Source of the DNA: Sperchopsis tessellata
Taxonomy: Eukaryota; Arthropoda; Insecta; Coleoptera; Hydrophilidae
DNA: 30,368 nt
Reading direction: 5' to 3'
NCBI GenBank assembly: GCA_033557685.1
Contig: JAWQRN010000388.1
Span: forward strand, 1 to 30,368
The notes under the pieces were generated by a model. It saw nothing but the letters and a program-made list of their open reading frames with translations. It searched no databases and was not told where the DNA came from. A program made the translations under genes and the position numbers. Of this stretch, positions 1 to 8,290 are shown piece by piece. Positions within the stretch are counted from its first letter, which is position 1; the number at the start of each line of letters is the position of its first letter.

Positions 1-483
1 ACAATAAGTCTCTTGCTAGAGAGCTCTCCGTTCAGTTGAACAGCAAACTTCCTTCGCCGGAGATAGCTGAAAAGAATGTTAATAATAAATGGTGGAAAGT
101 TCATACCTATTAATTTATAGTCCTCTGTATCATACGGTGTAAATTGCCTTCTCGATGTCTAGTAGTACCATACTCGAGTGTCGCCTGATGTTAAAGTGAG
201 TCGAGATGTGGTCAGTCACCCTTACAAGCTGCTCCTGTGTGGATCTCTTGGCCCTAAATCCGAATTGCTCCTCCATCATGATGGCGTTCTCCTGGACATG
301 GGTCTTGATCCTCTTGAACAGTACTCCTTCGAGGACCTTACTTAGGGATGGTAATAGGCTGATGGTTTTCGTTGGTACCAGTATTCCCCCAGGTGGTGTG
401 GCGTACGTTGTAGTGTCCTGCTACAAGCATTCTGCGGCCTAGGCTGAAAAGGTGATCTAGATCTGCTACAGTGATGACCAGCT
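1..483 (-). pseudogene. Jockey-clade LINE ORF2 fragment: endonuclease piece fused to RT
   Basis: Read on the minus strand, positions about 480-395 give an apurinic-endonuclease-like piece (DLDHLFSLGRRMLVAG, then HYNVRHTWGN, resembling the GDxNxKHxxW block of jockey-clade endonucleases). It runs almost directly into reverse transcriptase fingers/palm at about 385-100 (SLLPSLSKVLEG, EEQFGFRAKRST, then VLLDIEKAIYTV). The roughly 250 residues that normally separate these blocks are missing, so this is an internal deletion. A TGA replaces the expected Trp after IYTV, and a frameshift near 125 restores the reading YKLIGMNFPPFIINILFSYL. The fragment runs off the left edge of the window. It is related to, but clearly different from, the jockey element at 1856-5035. 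The enzyme would nick target DNA and prime reverse transcription of its own RNA; this copy is dead. The plus-strand open frame at 206-442 is its antisense shadow. Confidence 0.8.
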
Positions 484-484
484 C

Positions 485-545
485 TAAAAAGTGCTAATAA
501 TAGAATAACGTGTAGCTCTCACAAGTGCTAGTCAAGAATTAAATG
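485..545 (-). repeat. PLE terminal repeat fragment, two 34-bp units
   Basis: On the minus strand two units beginning TAGCACT and ending GAGCTAC or GAGCTGG start 34 bp apart (plus-strand positions 530 and 496). The sequence is closely matched by the first two units of the block at 5071-5290. It lies directly 3' of the minus-strand PLE coding remnant, as expected for a PLE pseudo-terminal repeat. The hammerhead-like core seen in the other copies is missing; the block is cut at about 484, where the jockey fragment starts. Confidence 0.75.
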
Positions 546-1562
546 GATTTTCGTAGTTTGCTAACAGGATCTTGGGGGGGAGTAATCCTTACGGGAAGTA
601 ATTTCAATATAATACTTTTCCAAGAGGAAGCAAGAGGCATCCCATTCTCGCGATTCATATTTTTCAGATGCTTATATATTTCAATTGGCTCTCATATTAG
701 TCTGGGAAAGTAGTTAGAAGTTTTCTATGTCCTTAAAGATAATATCATGGCCTGTTTCTAATTTATGTTCTACTAATGGAGATAGAGAAAACTGTTTGAG
801 ACGAGTTTGCCTTACAACGAGTGGAGACCATTCTTTTTGTCTGACCTACGTACACTAAGCCACATGTACATGGAATTCTGTACACTCCAGCAGATTGCAA
901 AGGAATTAAATCTTAGGAAGAAGGAATGATTTCACTTATTTTGGTCGAAGGTCGGAAAATAGTCTTGATAGGATGTTTGCGGAGTAACCGTGCTGTCTTC
1001 TCTGTCATTTTTTGTACGACAAGTAAGCATTGCCAATAATATCCAGGTTATGGCTAGGAGCAGAGGGATTTTTAAAACGCTGGATGACCCTTTGTATAAT
1101 TTGTACCCGTTGACCATGAGTGAATTTTTGACTTAACTGAGTTCTTCGGATAAATTGTATTTTTCGCTGAGACTAACCGATCTGTAAACCAGAGAATTTA
1201 CTACTGACATTTTCTGAGAAGGGTGGTGCGAAGATGTGGCGTGGATGTACCTATTAGTGTGTGAATTAGGTATCGGTGTAGTTATTATTAATGTGTCGTA
1301 GAAAACCATCAAGAGTCTCCAAACCATGGGACCTTACCACAAAAGTGTCATCCACATATCTAAACCAACATTTCGGTTTCAGGGGAGCAGAAGCTAAAAC
1401 ATGTTCCTCGAAAGCTTACATAAAAATGTTTGCGATGACCGTGGAGAGTGGAGATCCCAAAGTGGCACCAGAAGTTTGTTCATAGAACTCGCCACGAAAC
1501 ATAAAGTATGTCTATCTCTGGCATATTTCTGCCAGTCCGCTATAGTGGATGGGAGAGAGCTG
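546..1562 (-). pseudogene. Penelope-like element: RT C-terminal half plus GIY-YIG endonuclease
   Basis: The minus strand encodes the second half of a Penelope-like polyprotein. In order: FYEQTSGATLGSPLSTVIAN (about 1470-1410), APLKPKCWFRYVDDTFVV with the catalytic YVDD at 1347-1358, the thumb-region block TNRYIHATSSHHPSQK (about 1250-1205), then KYNLSEELS. After a degraded linker comes a GIY-YIG nuclease start, GVYRIPCTCGLVYVGQTKR (about 885-830), then LVEHKLETGHDIIF and the tail NMNRENGMPLASSWKSI (about 665-600). A stop interrupts IFM*AF, and several frameshifts are present. In PLEs the RT copies RNA at a nicked target and the GIY-YIG domain makes the nick. The N-terminal half is absent: the copy begins at a head-to-head junction near 1560. 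Confidence 0.9.
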
Positions 1563-1773
1563 CTGGCTAACAAATCATTCCCATCCGGAAAATATGAATC
1601 ACGAGAATGGGATGCCTCTCACTTCCTCTTGGAAAAGTATTCTATTGAAATTACCTCCCGTAAGGGTTACGCCCCGTCGAGATCCTGTCGGCCAATAGAA
1701 TAGAGGCACTCTTCATATCGCTGAGAAATTCACGTATTGAAATATGAAGGTTTCCTATTGGTGCCCGTCCACG

Positions 1774-1826
<53 letters not shown>

Positions 1827-1855
1827 TCAGTAAACTACGAAAATCCAGTCAAGAT
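1560..1855 (+). pseudogene. Inverted PLE 3' end (GIY-YIG tail and 3' UTR)
   Basis: The plus strand starts with a short RT piece, LLANKSFPS (1560-1585), found also in the PLE at 14090-15900. It jumps to the endonuclease tail NMNHENGMPLTSSWKSI (1590-1645), the inverted counterpart of 665-600. The 3' UTR motif AAACTACGAAAATCC near 1830-1845 mirrors the minus-strand copy at about 550-565. The copy therefore forms the second arm of an inverted repeat with the 546-1562 element, with a TA microsatellite inserted or expanded inside the UTR. Confidence 0.75.
1775..1820. repeat. (TA)n microsatellite, 23 repeats
   Basis: Uninterrupted TA dinucleotides over 46 bp, followed by CATATA. The tract lies within the 3' UTR of the plus-strand PLE arm, a segment missing from the minus-strand arm. 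Confidence 0.98.
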
Positions 1856-1862
1856 CAAGTTC

Positions 1863-2821
1863 TCTGAACCTTATCAGTACCGCGCCTCCGTCTCCACCTT
1901 GTAGGCGAAAGAAATAGAGTTCCACTCCTTTCCTCTCAAGAATGATGTCGGGCGGAAGTGCCTTATTCGTGGTCTCCCGCACAATGTGGTCTCCGCAAAA
2001 GTACTCGCTCTAATCAGGTCAGATGGCATCCAGACCAAGCACGTGCCACAAATGAAAGTGTGAGGGCGTCCTGCACCGCTTTATATCGTGTATATGGACG
2101 CTGGAGCGGACTGTACACGCTTAACAGATGTGAAACATCTGCGCAACCAGGAGGTCACGGTTGAAGTCTTCCGAGGGCAAGCAGGCCCACAGCAGTTCTT
2201 CCGTTGCTAACGGTGGGGTCACGCTTCAACAGGATGTAGGTCCTTGGAGCGATGCGTCTACTGTGGCGAAGGGCACAACGCCAAACAAGGAGACGCTTTC
2301 GCGATGCTGTAACTGCGGAAGTGAACAGATAGCAAATTACGCACCGCAATCGAGCCGAGCGTGGAAATACTCTGAAGAAACGCCGTAGGCGCAACCGAAA
2401 GTTGAAATCGAAGCGTCTGGAAGTGGCCCCGAAAGCGCAAGCTGAAAGGGAGCCACATGATTCGTCTTCCATGGAGGTTGATTCTGTGTCCACGGGGGTT
2501 GAGCCACGGCCAGCTCCTACCAAGACTACCACGCGCAAGCGAGCTGAAGCGAAGCCTTGACGGAAAGCTGCAGGGGTGAAAGAGGTTTCCTCTGAACCCA
2601 GGCAGACAAGCCAACCCTCGAAGCTGAGGAAATTTTGGGATGTAAATCCCGAGAATATTCTCAGCAGAACCCACTCGGGACACTATATGGACTTCATAGT
2701 AGCTGTCGCGTGGGCCAAGAAAGCGTCCCAGATTCTTAAGAAGGCAGCAGCTGGAACTGATTTCGAGAAACTACAGACCTACACTGTAGTTCTCAGTGAA
2801 TTACTTATTACTATATTGTAA
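1863..2821 (+). pseudogene. Jockey-clade ORF1 (gag-like, CCHC zinc knuckles)
   Basis: Nucleic-acid-binding gag-like protein that would package the element RNA. The reading begins YQYRASVSTL, stop, AKEIEFHSFPLKND and RKCLIRGLPHNV, the conserved block before the zinc knuckles of jockey-type ORF1 proteins. It continues with DVKHLRNQEVTVEVFRGQAG and the knuckles FFRC*RWGHASTGC (a stop in place of the residue after the first Cys) and CVYCGEGHNAKQ. A frameshift near 2295 leads to a third, imperfect knuckle CCNCGSEQIANY. A basic stretch (about 2390-2560) and a C-terminal region WDVNPENILSRTHSGHY to SELLITIL follow. At least three stops and two frameshifts make it non-functional. It ends in a TAA overlapping the ORF2 start. 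Confidence 0.82.
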
Positions 2822-2823
2822 TG
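2819..2823 (+). promoter_or_regulatory. TAATG stop/start overlap between ORF1 and ORF2
   Basis: The ORF1 stop TAA (2819-2821) shares its last base with the ORF2 ATG (2821-2823). UAAUG overlaps are known to couple translation of the two ORFs by termination-reinitiation in the LINE SART1; that this element used the same mechanism is inference. The junction has survived although both ORFs are otherwise broken. Confidence 0.75.
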
Positions 2824-3473
2824 CCAGACAGCAGACTAGTAAATAATCTTTATTGGAATGCCAATGGTGTTCAAAATAAGGAGGTAGAGCTCCATGCCTG
2901 CGCTGAGCGGCTTAAAGCTGATGCGATTCTGTTATGCGAGACTCACCTCTCAAAAGACAGCTTAAGCTCCCGAATTACGTCACCTACCGCAACGATAGGC
3001 CTGGACGGATACGATCTGGTGGTACTACAATTATCAACAAGAGAAACCTGCAGCACTCTCTGGTTGACTGTCCACCTCTCCAGACTGTCGAAGCGACCAC
3101 GATGATAGCTAGAATCGGCGGGCATGAGATGCTACTCGCATCAGCGTGTAACCGCCCAAACCTTCGACTCGAGGTAGACGACCTAGCCACATTACAAAGC
3201 ATAAAGTCACCAGCTATCATAGCTGGAGATTTGAATGTCAAGCATGAGGCATGGAACTCATGAACAAGAAATTCTAGAGGATCGGTGTTGTATCGTTACG
3301 CTGAATCGCAAGATTTAGTCGTAGTAGCTCCAGATGATCCGACACACTACCCCTTCTGAGGAGGTCCTTGATGTGGCTATACTCTGTGGTATCACGAGTA
3401 ACTATGGAACGTGGTCTCTGTCCGAACAGACAGCGATCACAACCTAGTGTTGCTTCGACTGACAGACACGTAG
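2821..3473 (+). pseudogene. Jockey-clade ORF2, apurinic-type endonuclease domain
   Basis: The ORF starts MPDSRLVNNLYWNANGV, with NANGV and DAILLCETHL matching the start of the exonuclease-endonuclease-phosphatase fold of LINE endonucleases. A frameshift near 2955 moves the reading to NYVTYRNDRPG, then RSGGTTIINKRN, ASACNRP (normally YNRP) and PAIIAGDLNVKHEAWNS, which carries the catalytic GDxN and the following His. After a stop at 3263 the same frame gives VLYRYAESQDLVVVAPDD and PTHYPF. A second frameshift leads to DVAILCGITSNYGTWSLSE, and another to SDHNLVLLRLTDT, the terminal SDH catalytic motif. The domain would nick genomic DNA for target-primed reverse transcription. All blocks are present in order but in four reading pieces, so it is inactive. 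Confidence 0.88.
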
Positions 3474-3509
3474 TGGAACCTAAGGGCCCCGGTCCATAGG
3501 TTACGATTT

Positions 3510-4877
3510 TTTGAACAACAAATGGTACTCGAGGCGCAGCTTGTCACCTCGCAAGAAATGAAAAGCATCATTCGCAAGTTAAGAAAGCACAAAGCCCCCG
3601 AGTATGACGGTATTGGCAATATTGCCTTGAAACGTCTGCCAGACCGGGTAGTAGAAGTGTATGTCAGTATACTGAATAGTATTTATATGCACAGACACTT
3701 GCCCGGTCTCTGGAAGTTGACGAAGGTGATTGCAATCCCAAAACCGGGGAAAACGCATAGATTTGCTACTAACCACCGGCCTATCAATGTGCTCAGTAGT
3801 CTTAGTAAAGTATTTGAACGCACTTTACACGGTAGACTGCTAGATCACATCTCTTCTCGAGATTTGCTGATCGAAGAGCAATTCGGATTTAGGTCAGAAC
3901 AAGTACTATGGCTTACGGAAGACATTACACGAGGTTTCAATGAAAAGAGACACAGCGCTGCTTTGTTTCTCGACATTGAAAAAGCGTTCGACAAAGTTTG
4001 GCACTCCGGACTGTTGTGGAAACTGGTATACAAGGGACTTCCAGACGTTTACGTCCACGTCATCAGATCGTATCTGAGAGGCAGGAGTTCCTATGTCAGT
4101 AGCAAGGGAGCGGCGTCTACTAGTATAGTCATAAGAGCAGGCGTATAGCAAGGTAGCGACATCGGTCCCTTGTTACTTAACTTGTTTGTCAATGACATTC
4201 TGAGGGATAACAAAATCGCACTCTACGCGGACGATAACGCCCTGTTTACTCAGTCCTGAAAGCTGGACCAAGTCGCAATGCAGCTTCAGCGACAACTGCG
4301 TGTTGATCAAGGTCAATGTGTAGAAAAGCGAAGCGATTATCTTCTCACGAAGACGCGTTAGCCAGATTGCTCCCTTGGAGTTATTCAACGCTGACATCCC
4401 CTGGAAGGATACAGCTATATACCTAGGCATTACCCTAAATAGACGGCTGATTTTCCGGAGCCACAAGAACTCTGTTCTGTCTAAGGCAACCGGGCAGTTC
4501 TGCGGCTTTGTTAAACAGTCGGTCGAAATTATCGCTCGATACAAAGAGTGTGCTTTTTCAGAGCATGATTCGCCCGGTGCTCACATATGGTGCTGCAGCG
4601 TGGTTGTCCGAACCTACGTGTATGAAACGCTTGTAGGTATTCCAGAACAAGAAACTGCGAGCCATAATTGGTGCGCATTTCTTCATTCGAAATCGAACGG
4701 TGCATCGCGATTTCATGATCGACACGGTAGATGAGTTTGTGTTGACAAGTTCAAAAACTGTACGATGCTGGACAGTCGCACGACAAATCTCTGATTAGAG
4801 AGCTTGGTCAGTACGATGCCCAAAATCTTTACCACAAGCATAAACGCCCCAAACTCCTGCTTGAGGTGCGAGTGTAA
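3510..4877 (+). pseudogene. Jockey-clade ORF2, reverse transcriptase and C-terminus
   Basis: An open stretch of 208 residues (3522-4148) covers RT fingers and palm: MKSIIRKLRKHKAPEYDGIG, WKLTKVIAIPKPGK, NHRPINVLSSLSKVFERTL, EEQFGFRSEQ, LFLDIEKAFDKVWHSG, then IRSYLRGRSSY. The Q of the expected GVxQG motif is reached only after a stop at 4146-4148 (GV*QGSDIGPLL). Motif C is ALYADD (YADD at 4224-4235). Thumb blocks continue in shifted frames: IPWKDTAIYLGITLNRRL, KATGQFC, FFIRNRTVHRDFMIDTVDEF and HKHKRPKLLLEVRV, ending with TAA at 4875-4877. The same final residues and stop position recur in the second copy at 11128-11130. The linker between the endonuclease and RT is about 350 bp shorter than in the copy at 11640-11985, indicating an internal deletion at about 3475-3510. 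Confidence 0.9.
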
Positions 4878-5070
4878 GTAGTGCAACCCAACCTCGCCTG
4901 TGTCTAGATGAATTCTCCTGGGCGACACATGACCAAGAGAGGTAAATATGCCCAAAATCCGCTGAGCTGAAGTTAGGCTGTAACACAGCCGTACTCGCCC
5001 CAAGTAATTACTCTAGGGTAGACACTTGGACTAGTTCAACAAGAAGATCAGAAACGAAAATTCATTTATT

Positions 5071-5202
5071 TCTTGACTAGCACTCGTGAGGGCTACATGT
5101 TATTCTATTATTAGCACTTTTTAGAGCTGGTCGGCACCTACATCTAGTACTTTTCAGAGCTACATTGCAATCGATAATTAGCACTTTTAAGAGCTACAGG
5201 TC
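5071..5202 (+). repeat. PLE terminal block: four-unit 34-bp tandem repeat
   Basis: Four imperfect units of the form TAGCACTTTTnAGAGCTAC plus a variable spacer start at 5078, 5112, 5145 and 5179, a period of 34, 33 and 34 bp. The fourth unit contains AGCACTTTTAAGAGCT, a near-palindrome whose arms mismatch only at a symmetric A/A pair. The array ends 24 nt before the hammerhead-like core. Matching arrays precede the same motif at 14424-14548 and 20383-20509. This copy is not attached to recognisable PLE coding sequence; it directly follows the jockey 3' end. Confidence 0.82.
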
Positions 5203-5262
5203 TTGATAATGTCCCCTGAAACGGTGGACGAAACGTTGGCAAATTCAAAAGCCAACACACGG
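5195..5262 (+). ncRNA. Hammerhead-ribozyme-like motif in PLE terminal block
   Basis: TTGATAA (5203-5209) occupies the CUGANGA position. One extra T follows, then stem II strand GTCC (5211-5214), a loop that can extend the stem by CC/GG, GGAC (5226-5229) and the second core strand GAAA (5230-5233). GTTGGC (5235-5240) and GCCAAC (5251-5256) can form stem III around a 10-nt loop. Hammerhead ribozymes are established components of Penelope-like elements. Read against the canonical core, C3 is U and G8 is A, two positions that pair with each other in the folded ribozyme. Cleavage-site and stem I pairing are not convincing in this copy, so activity is doubtful. Confidence 0.7.
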
Positions 5263-5290
5263 TTATCTCCTGGAAAACCAAAAGATATGA

Positions 5291-6489
5291 ATATTACATT
5301 TTAATAATTTCTAATTGTATATTGAGATAGAGTTATTTTTTATATTTTTGGTGGTAATAAATTCCTTTCCGATCTGTTATTTTTAATTAATGTACCATGT
5401 TGTGGGTACAACTGAATTCATGAAAATCCCCTGTATAATAAAATATCGGTGTTTTGGTATAATACAGTTTCAAAAATCAGTTAAGCTATTAAGAAAATAC
5501 TATAACCATTTTTAGAGCACTAAATATCGTCACGAATTTTACATATTGGGGTTTAGTCATTCGAATTTTGTAACAATCGTCTTCAAACAATAAAAAAACA
5601 AAATTTCGATAATTCATTTATTAATATTTTTGAAAATCTATAAGTGGAGTGTAAACTCCCATATCTACACCATTCTTTTGTTGTAAAATTATTTTTGTGA
5701 TATATCTTGTATTGGTCTGGTACGCTTTATTATACTATACAGTGTATGAAACACGTGAATAGTCGAAACTAAGTGTTGTTCATTGACTTTATCAATTATT
5801 GAATGAATTTAGTTGATCCATAAGAAATTACTTTTGTATTGGCCCATTCAGAAGAAACATGAACATGTTTTACAGATTCTATTTTCAATGACGTAAATTG
5901 AGTACATAATTTACAGCCAATACTATTGACTATTGTTTCTAACCAGGGGTATTTATTTAAATAAAAATAATGCGTTTTTTTCTAACCAAATCGATACATT
6001 ATTTAAATTAATTACATTACTTAAACTTGCTGCTGATTCTTGAACTGGAACTGTTGTATTATCAGTTGTTAAATCGGATTCAGGATCATTAGTTTTTATT
6101 GTATATATTGTTTATAAGCAAAAACGCTGTTAACAAAGGAAACATAAAATATATATAGTAAGAAAATGCAAGAAACGAACTGTTGTTTATAACTATTATT
6201 TCTCTGAACATAAAGATTCGAAGCCAATATTTGAACAAACACACAATACATCATAAATACTGCGTTTCCTAATGGCTCATGTCAGGATATAAACTCCAAA
6301 ATCCACACACAGTCATATACTCACAATGCACGATCAGTCATATGACAACTTATAATACTTGGTTGATGCAGAATACCAACACACAAGCAACAAATAAACA
6401 ATGGCAACGCAATGTAAAGAAAAACAAGACAACCATAGACCTATATCAATAAAAAGTAATCAAGCTAGAACCAAAAAAGTCTAAAACAC
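5291..6489. other. AT-rich DNA, nothing recognised
   Basis: Strongly AT-rich with no open frame showing a recognisable motif. The right part may include the 3' UTR of the minus-strand CR1-like element ending at 6496. No repeat structure or RNA gene was seen. Confidence 0.6.
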
Positions 6490-8290
6490 AGTCAATTAAT
6501 AAAAACTTTCTGATAATAATAATTCTTGTATTGCTCTTTTAAACAAATACTCTGTACAAAGTTCCATAACTTTTCTTGGTAAATTATTACATAATTTAAC
6601 TCCCCTGTAAAATGTACTATTTATGTATCTTGTGTAGTTTGGAGTATTGGGTCTCAGATATCGTCTATTTCTTGTATTATGCTCATGTATATGAAGATAT
6701 CGTTTAAAGTTATTCTGATATTTATAGTCATACATTAACATTGAATAGACATACAAAGACGGAATCGTTAAAATTTTAATGTCCCGAAAGGCATACCTAC
6801 AGGTTTTGTTACGACTCAGATGGTACATCAAACGGATAACCCTTTTCTGTCTTTTAAACAAAATATCAAAATTTGTTCTACAGCCCAAGAACTGCATACC
6901 ATACATAAGCAAGGATTCTATATGTACAAATACCATTCTCAATGTGTGAGCACTAAAAATATCCTTTATAAATTTCATGGCATATATGGTAGAATTTAAT
7001 ATTTTATTTAAAGTGGCTACATGCTCATTAAAGCCAAGATTTACATCCAGTAAAAGGCCCAAGAAACTGCTACTGAACACCTGACGTATCTAAATGAATT
7101 TGTTGGTGATAAACACCATAAAATTTCTCTTTGCAAGGTTAAACTTTAGCCTATTATAATTAAACCAATTATCCAAAGAACAAATAATAAGGAGGGCCTT
7201 AGAAGGCAATTCTTCAATGGAATTCGCAGATAATTCGGTCGTGGTATCGTCTGCATAGATTACTACCTGATCATCCGTACAGTTCGGGAGATCATTTACA
7301 AAAATTTTAAATAACAATGGTCTAAGTATTGATCCCTGAGGAACACACATTTCGAGATCGACACTGACCCACTATGACGTATTGCTGCCTACTACTCAAA
7401 TATGAACGGAACCATTCCAATTCTTGTCCTCGTACGGCGTACTTTTCAAGTTTACCTGTCAGTAAAGCATGATCCACCATGTCAAATGCTTTACTTAAAT
7501 CACATATTAGAATAGCCGTTAACCGTCCCGCATTTAAAGCTAATACATAGCTGACTCCGTTGATCTACCCGGGCGAAATCCATGCTGTAAATCAGAGAAC
7601 TGACGGTTGCAAAAACTAGGTCTCCAAACGAGATTTCATAGCTCTTTCAAAAATTTTAAAAATATTGGTTGATAATTGGCAATTCCTCTCTTGCTACCCT
7701 TATTGAAGACTGGGATGACCTTAGTGGTTTTTAATTCGTCAGGTACACACTCACACTCAATTAAAAATTTATAAGTCGACTTAAGATCGGAGAAAGCTCA
7801 TTCACATAATATTTTATAACTTTTAGGATAATCCCTCGTACCTCCACATCAGTTTCAGGAAACAAAACGAAACCTCCCTCACTTAAGGGGAATGTGTGAT
7901 TCCTTCCATCATTAATGGGTGAAAAACAAGAAGAAACCTTGAAACTCTGAACAAACAAATCAACAGTATCATCACCATCACGCACCTCCATGTCAACGAT
8001 AACTATTTTGTCAATATTTCGACACGGTGTCCCCCTACTGGTCAGATTCTGAATAACTCTTCAAAAGGCTTTGCATTTATTCTTCGATGACCCGACTTCA
8101 TTGTCAACGTTTATACGCCTCGCCAGTGAAATTACATCCCGAAGGATTCTCTTATATCTCCTGCAAGTCGACAAAAATTGGATGTGTTATCTGTTTACTC
8201 AAACAAAAGAGTTGTCGCTTTGTTTGACAAGACCTCCTGATTCCAGCAGTTGTCCACGGCTATATAGTTTTTAATCTAGCTCCCACAATA
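6490..8290 (-). pseudogene. CR1-like non-LTR retrotransposon ORF2 (linker, RT, C-terminus)
   Basis: Minus-strand reading starts in the endonuclease-RT linker (WTTAGIRRSCQTKRQLFCL near 8260, then YKRIL and INVDNEVGSSKNKCKAFW near 8110-8060). The open segment 7991-7761 ends SPILSRLINF. RT blocks follow across frameshifts: PDELKTTKVIPVFNKGSKRG (about 7745-7690), LQHGFRPGRSTESA (about 7600), LICDLSKAFDMVDHALL (about 7510-7460), VPQGSILRPLLFKIFVNDLP (7344-7285) and VVIYADDTTTE with YADD at 7246-7257. The thumb and C-terminal region (7080-6496) has the typical LGLLLDVNLGFNEH, KRQKRVIRLM, DIKILTIPSLYVY, HNTRNRRYLR and FYRGVKLCNNLP series and ends at a TAA at 6496-6498. Arrangement and motifs suggest the CR1 group (possibly Daphne-like); clade assignment needs a tree. 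It is related to the element at 22640-23530 but not the same family. Confidence 0.88.

Larger units (their letters stand above)
1856..5035 (+). mobile_element. Jockey-clade non-LTR retrotransposon, degenerate, 5' truncated
   Basis: This is the most complete element in the window: ORF1 with zinc knuckles, ORF2 with endonuclease and RT, the ORF2 stop at 4875-4877, and a 3' UTR of about 150 bp. The start is taken where similarity to the preceding PLE UTR ends and gag-like reading begins. No 5' UTR or ORF1 start codon is visible, so it is probably 5' truncated. GC content is clearly higher than in the flanking AT-rich DNA. The EN-RT linker is largely deleted compared with the copy at 11450-12620. 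No target-site duplication was identified. Confidence 0.88.

Noticed and set aside
206..442. 78-codon plus-strand open frame
   Set aside because: It is the antisense of the minus-strand jockey endonuclease/RT remnant; the conserved motifs read only on the other strand.
1291..1703. Plus-strand open frames of 64 and 100 codons
   Set aside because: Up to about 1560 they are antisense to the PLE RT with its YVDD motif; the remainder overlaps the endonuclease tail in the wrong frame.
2155..2683. Minus-strand frames of 127 and 141 codons
   Set aside because: They are antisense to jockey ORF1, whose zinc-knuckle motifs read on the plus strand. Their Arg/Ser-rich composition is typical of a shadow frame.
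5291..6489. Search for tRNA, snRNA or other RNA genes in AT-rich gaps
   Set aside because: No A/B-box pair, cloverleaf or conserved RNA motif was found by eye here or in the other gaps; only the hammerhead-like motifs stood out.
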